Source: GCA-001735895 sp964488685 (GTDB taxonomy: Bacteria; Pseudomonadota; Gammaproteobacteria; GCA-001735895). Taken from it: a stretch of DNA of 14,779 bases. Below the pieces are notes generated by a model. The model saw only the letters and a list, made by a program, of their open reading frames with translations. It ran no database searches and was not told where the DNA came from. The DNA is taken from positions 1 to 14,779 of the forward strand of contig CAZAVY010000076.1 in NCBI GenBank assembly GCA_964488685.1, read 5' to 3'. The translations under genes were made by a program, and so were the position numbers. Every line of letters starts with the position of its first letter. Position 1 is the stretch's first letter. Shown here in pieces: positions 12,971 to 14,779 of the stretch.

Positions 12971-13429
12971 ATGAAATTGACAACAATATTAATGATAGCA
13001 CTGGCGCTGGCGATACAGGTTACATCGTCAGCCTTTGCCGATGGTGCCGACGAGGGTAGTCGTTCCCACCCGCTAAAGAAATTCCAGCAATTGATTCTGG
13101 ATGAGAAGTATCAAAAGGCAATCACGGGGCTGGATAAGATGCTCAAAGATGTGCCGGATGATGCGGATATCTTAAACCTGCTTGCCTATAGTCACCGTCG
13201 ATTGGAACACTTCGATATCGCCTTGAACTACTACCACAAAGCCCTGAAAATAAAGCCCAAGCATCGGGGCGCCAACGAATATCTGGGTGAACTTTACCTT
13301 CGTCTCGGACAGCTGGATAAGGCTGAAAAGCGATTAGCGGTATTGGATAAGGCCTGTTTTTTCGGATGCGATGAATTTGACGACCTCGAACAAGCGATCG
13401 CAAAGTACCGCGAACAAAATCCTTCCTGA
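12971..13429 (+). CDS. Periplasmic TPR protein, first of a tandem pair
   Basis: This 152-residue protein has a cleavable signal peptide, with likely cleavage after AFA at residue 23. The mature part contains tetratricopeptide-type helices: QLILDEKYQKAITGLDKML, ADILNLLAYSHRRLEHFDIA with the following LNYYHKALKIKP, and a third unit RGANEYLGELYLRLGQLDKA. The C-terminus has a C129-x3-C133 pair (KACFFGCDEFDDL) and ends in an AIAKYRE helix. It is homologous to the next gene over its whole length. TPR proteins of this size act as interaction scaffolds; the partner is unknown. Its Shine-Dalgarno (GGTGAT) is moderate. It probably forms a unit with the next gene, 95 bases downstream. Confidence 0.85.
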   Translation: MKLTTILMIALALAIQVTSSAFADGADEGSRSHPLKKFQQLILDEKYQKAITGLDKMLKDVPDDADILNLLAYSHRRLEHFDIALNYYHKALKIKPKHRGANEYLGELYLRLGQLDKAEKRLAVLDKACFFGCDEFDDLEQAIAKYREQNPS

Positions 13430-13440
13430 GATGTAAAAAG

Positions 13441-13502
13441 TTCACATTTCTAAACTCTGTGAATTTCTTCGCATAGAGTTGACCCATCGTCGGTAATATA
13501 AT
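13441..13502 (+). promoter_or_regulatory. Candidate promoter and stems between the two TPR genes
   Basis: TTCACA (13441-13446) can pair with TGTGAA (13458-13463). AACTCT (13453-13458) can pair with AGAGTT (13475-13480). The two stems overlap by one base. A TATAAT hexamer at 13497-13502 lies 22 bases before ATG 13525, but the only good -35-like TTGACC (13479-13484) is too close (12 bases). The second gene may have its own promoter; evidence is weak. Confidence 0.25.
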
Positions 13503-13524
13503 CTTCACTCATGAGGATATGTTA

Positions 13525-13986
13525 ATGAAAGCAGGAAAATTACTGGTTGCGGCGCTGATTCCGCTGTTGGGCGCTATTTCAGGTACCAGTTATGCCGACC
13601 GCTGGAATTATTCGTCTGATCTCGATCTGCGGCCAATATTGGCGTTGATTGATGACGGCAAATACGAATCTGCTATCGATCAACTGCATGATGAACTCGA
13701 TATCGACCCGGATAACCCCGACATCATGTCGCTGCTGGGGTTCAGTTATCGCAAAACCCGTAACTTTGAAGACGCCCTGACATTTTACCAGTGGGCCCTG
13801 AAAGCCGAACCCCGGCACCGCGGCGCGATCGAATACCTGGGTGAACTTTACCTGGCAACCAATCAGCTCGACAAGGCAGTTCAGCAACTCGAAATTCTCG
13901 ACAGCCTCTGTGTCCCGGACTGCAAGGAATATTCGAAACTGAAACAGGCGATTGATACCTACCGGGAGTCCGCCAGTAATTCGTGA
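13525..13986 (+). CDS. Periplasmic TPR protein, second of a tandem pair
   Basis: This 153-residue paralogue of the preceding gene has a signal peptide (LLVAALIPLLGAISGTSYA, cleavage after about residue 24). Three TPR-like units follow: LALIDDGKYESAIDQLHDEL, IMSLLGFSYRKTRNFEDALT with FYQWALKAEP, and RGAIEYLGELYLATNQLDKA. The cysteine pair is again at C129 and C133 (DSLCVPDCKEYSKL), followed by AIDTYRES. Shared positions include HRGA.EYLGELYL, QLDKA, LD..C...C.E and AI..YRE. ATG 13525 is chosen because GAGG at 13513-13516 is ideally spaced; ATG 13519 is two codons upstream in the same frame. Function unknown. Confidence 0.85.
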   Translation: MKAGKLLVAALIPLLGAISGTSYADRWNYSSDLDLRPILALIDDGKYESAIDQLHDELDIDPDNPDIMSLLGFSYRKTRNFEDALTFYQWALKAEPRHRGAIEYLGELYLATNQLDKAVQQLEILDSLCVPDCKEYSKLKQAIDTYRESASNS

Positions 13987-13994
13987 TAAGCGGG

Positions 13995-14014
13995 CACGGT
14001 GCTTTACGACCGTG
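13995..14014. terminator. Small stem-loop between the TPR gene and the RND remnant
   Basis: CACGGT (13995-14000) pairs with ACCGTG (14009-14014) around an 8-base loop, nine bases after the second TPR stop and just beyond the end of the RND remnant on the other strand. No U-run follows on the plus strand, so it is a weak candidate for a shared terminator. Confidence 0.3.
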
Positions 14015-14016
14015 AA

Positions 14017-14650
14017 TTAACCCTCGATCGAGCCTGCGAACCACGCAAAGATCAGGAATGGCCGCAGTCGAATCGAGGCGGCCTTAATCACTGCTTGATG
14101 CGGTGACAATATCCGCCGCCGAAACCCTGAGTGAGGCCATGCGTATCGGATCCATCCAGACACGCATCGAGTAGGTTTTACCACCGAGGATTTGCGCTTG
14201 CGCGACGCCGTCGACGGTCGAAAGTGCAGGTTGTATCGTGCGCAACAGAAAATCGGTGACTTCGACATCCGACAGGGTTTCGCTGTAAAAGCCGAGGTAC
14301 GCGAGCGCAAGCCCTTCCGCCGATTGTTTGGCAATCACCGAATCTTCAGATTCCAGCGGCAATTCACTCTGGCTCGATGAAACCTTGGTGCTGACTTCGG
14401 TCAGCGCTGCATCGGCTTTGACACCGAGTTTCATAGGTACTTCAACCACGGAAACGCTATTGCTGCTGCTCGAACCTACGAAATCGATTCCAACGGTGCT
14501 CGATACCGCCTGTTGCACGGGCGTGGTGATGAACCCCTGAATCAGTTCTGCGCTGGCGCCGGGGTAAGCCGTAGTAATAGTTATGATCGATGTTTCGAGT
14601 TCCGGGTACTACCGAACCTGGACATTGAAAAATGCCTGCACGCCGTGCAG
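14017..14650 (-). pseudogene. RND efflux transporter (HAE1/AcrB-type) remnant with nonsense codon and large internal deletion
   Basis: Reading leftward from about 14644, one frame gives GVQAFFNVQVR, then a TAG at 14609-14611. It continues YPELETSIITITTAYPGASA and ELIQGFITTPVQQAVSSTVGID. These are residues from about 25 onward of an AcrB-like inner-membrane pump (normally VREYPELE), so the TAG replaces a conserved Glu or Gln codon. Homology continues through DFLLRTIQPALSTVDGVAQA and QILGGKTYSMRVWMDPIRMA to SAADIVTA near 14100. There the frame changes and jumps to QAVIKAASIRLRPFLI, a segment near the last transmembrane helices (around residue 930-950). About 700 or more residues of a roughly 1030-residue protein are missing, then a short unrelated tail stops at 14017. 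The first transmembrane helix is also absent. Not functional. Confidence 0.8.
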
Positions 14651-14779
14651 CCAGCCGGCGGCATGTTTGATCATGTTGGCCTGACCGGTATTTGCGCCCC
14701 ATAACGACAGACAGCTCTCGTAGGCGGCCTGTGCGTCCGGAGAATTTGCCGCGTTGACATTGCTGGAACGAAACGGCAC
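14645..14779 (-). pseudogene. MttB-family (trimethylamine methyltransferase-like) fragment fused to the RND remnant
   Basis: The minus-strand frame entering from the right edge reads VPFRSSNVNAANSPDAQAAYE, continues SCLSLWGANTGQANMIKHAAGWL, and then passes without a break into RND sequence (HGVQAFFNVQVR). The first part resembles the C-terminal half of MttB-family corrinoid methyltransferases, which continue GWLEGGLTASFEK at this point. Homology is lost exactly after GWL, near 14648. The join is in frame, but the fused frame stops at 14609-14611. The 5' part lies outside the window, so the gene is at least 3'-truncated. The family assignment is from recalled motifs. Non-pyrrolysine MttB homologues often act on glycine betaine or other quaternary amines, which cannot be judged here. 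Confidence 0.55.

Noticed and set aside
1..14779. CRISPR array, tRNA, rRNA, integrase or transposase
   Set aside because: No regularly spaced repeats, no tRNA-like cloverleaf with CCA-proximal arms and no DDE or tyrosine recombinase motifs were seen on either strand.

Overview
The window looks like a gammaproteobacterial chromosome segment, roughly half G+C. It is densely packed with short, mostly housekeeping or intermediary-metabolism genes on both strands. The bacterial-type ferredoxin-NADP reductase, the PpnN (YgdH) architecture, the small DUF1289 protein and the AlgA/ManC-type fusion enzyme all fit that group. The family profile (an HxD oxygenase of the HalD/BesD type, an MttB-family fragment, MtnA plus a class II aldolase) would suit a marine or host-associated lineage, but that is inference. 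I see no rRNA, tRNA, CRISPR array, transposase or phage gene.

Layout. Positions 1-56 are AT-rich and resemble sequencing-adapter read-through more than genome. Positions 57-607 hold two broken genes: a 2-oxoglutarate oxygenase in two frames (minus) and a radical SAM protein cut to about 60 codons (plus). Positions 601-2142 carry DUF1289, a NudL-type CoA pyrophosphatase and a convergent ferredoxin-NADP reductase. Positions 2143-2694 hold a degenerate palindromic repeat, a glutathione S-transferase with its middle missing, and a leader with competing stems. Positions 2695-3363 encode an O-methyltransferase. On the minus strand, 6706 to 3399 is a likely operon in the order manC, a 42-codon ORF, class II aldolase, mtnA. 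Positions 6802-9188 (plus) carry a small membrane protein, a structured intergenic region, an AcuI/YhdH reductase and an EamA transporter with an apparent frameshift at its start. MOSC and ppnN follow on the minus strand. Then on the plus strand come a repeat-tailed protein, a family III CoA-transferase and two tandem periplasmic TPR paralogues. The right end is an MttB-family fragment fused to fragments of an RND efflux pump.

The most coherent metabolic unit is mtnA plus the FucA-like aldolase. Together they would take methylthioribose-1-phosphate to dihydroxyacetone phosphate and a methylthio-aldehyde, as in the MTA/5-deoxyadenosine 'DHAP shunt'. The most striking structural feature is that at least four long genes survive only as end pieces joined across large missing interiors, while the genes between them are intact. 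This could be real deletion-driven gene loss or an assembly or amplification artefact. The adapter-like left edge makes the artefact explanation worth testing first.
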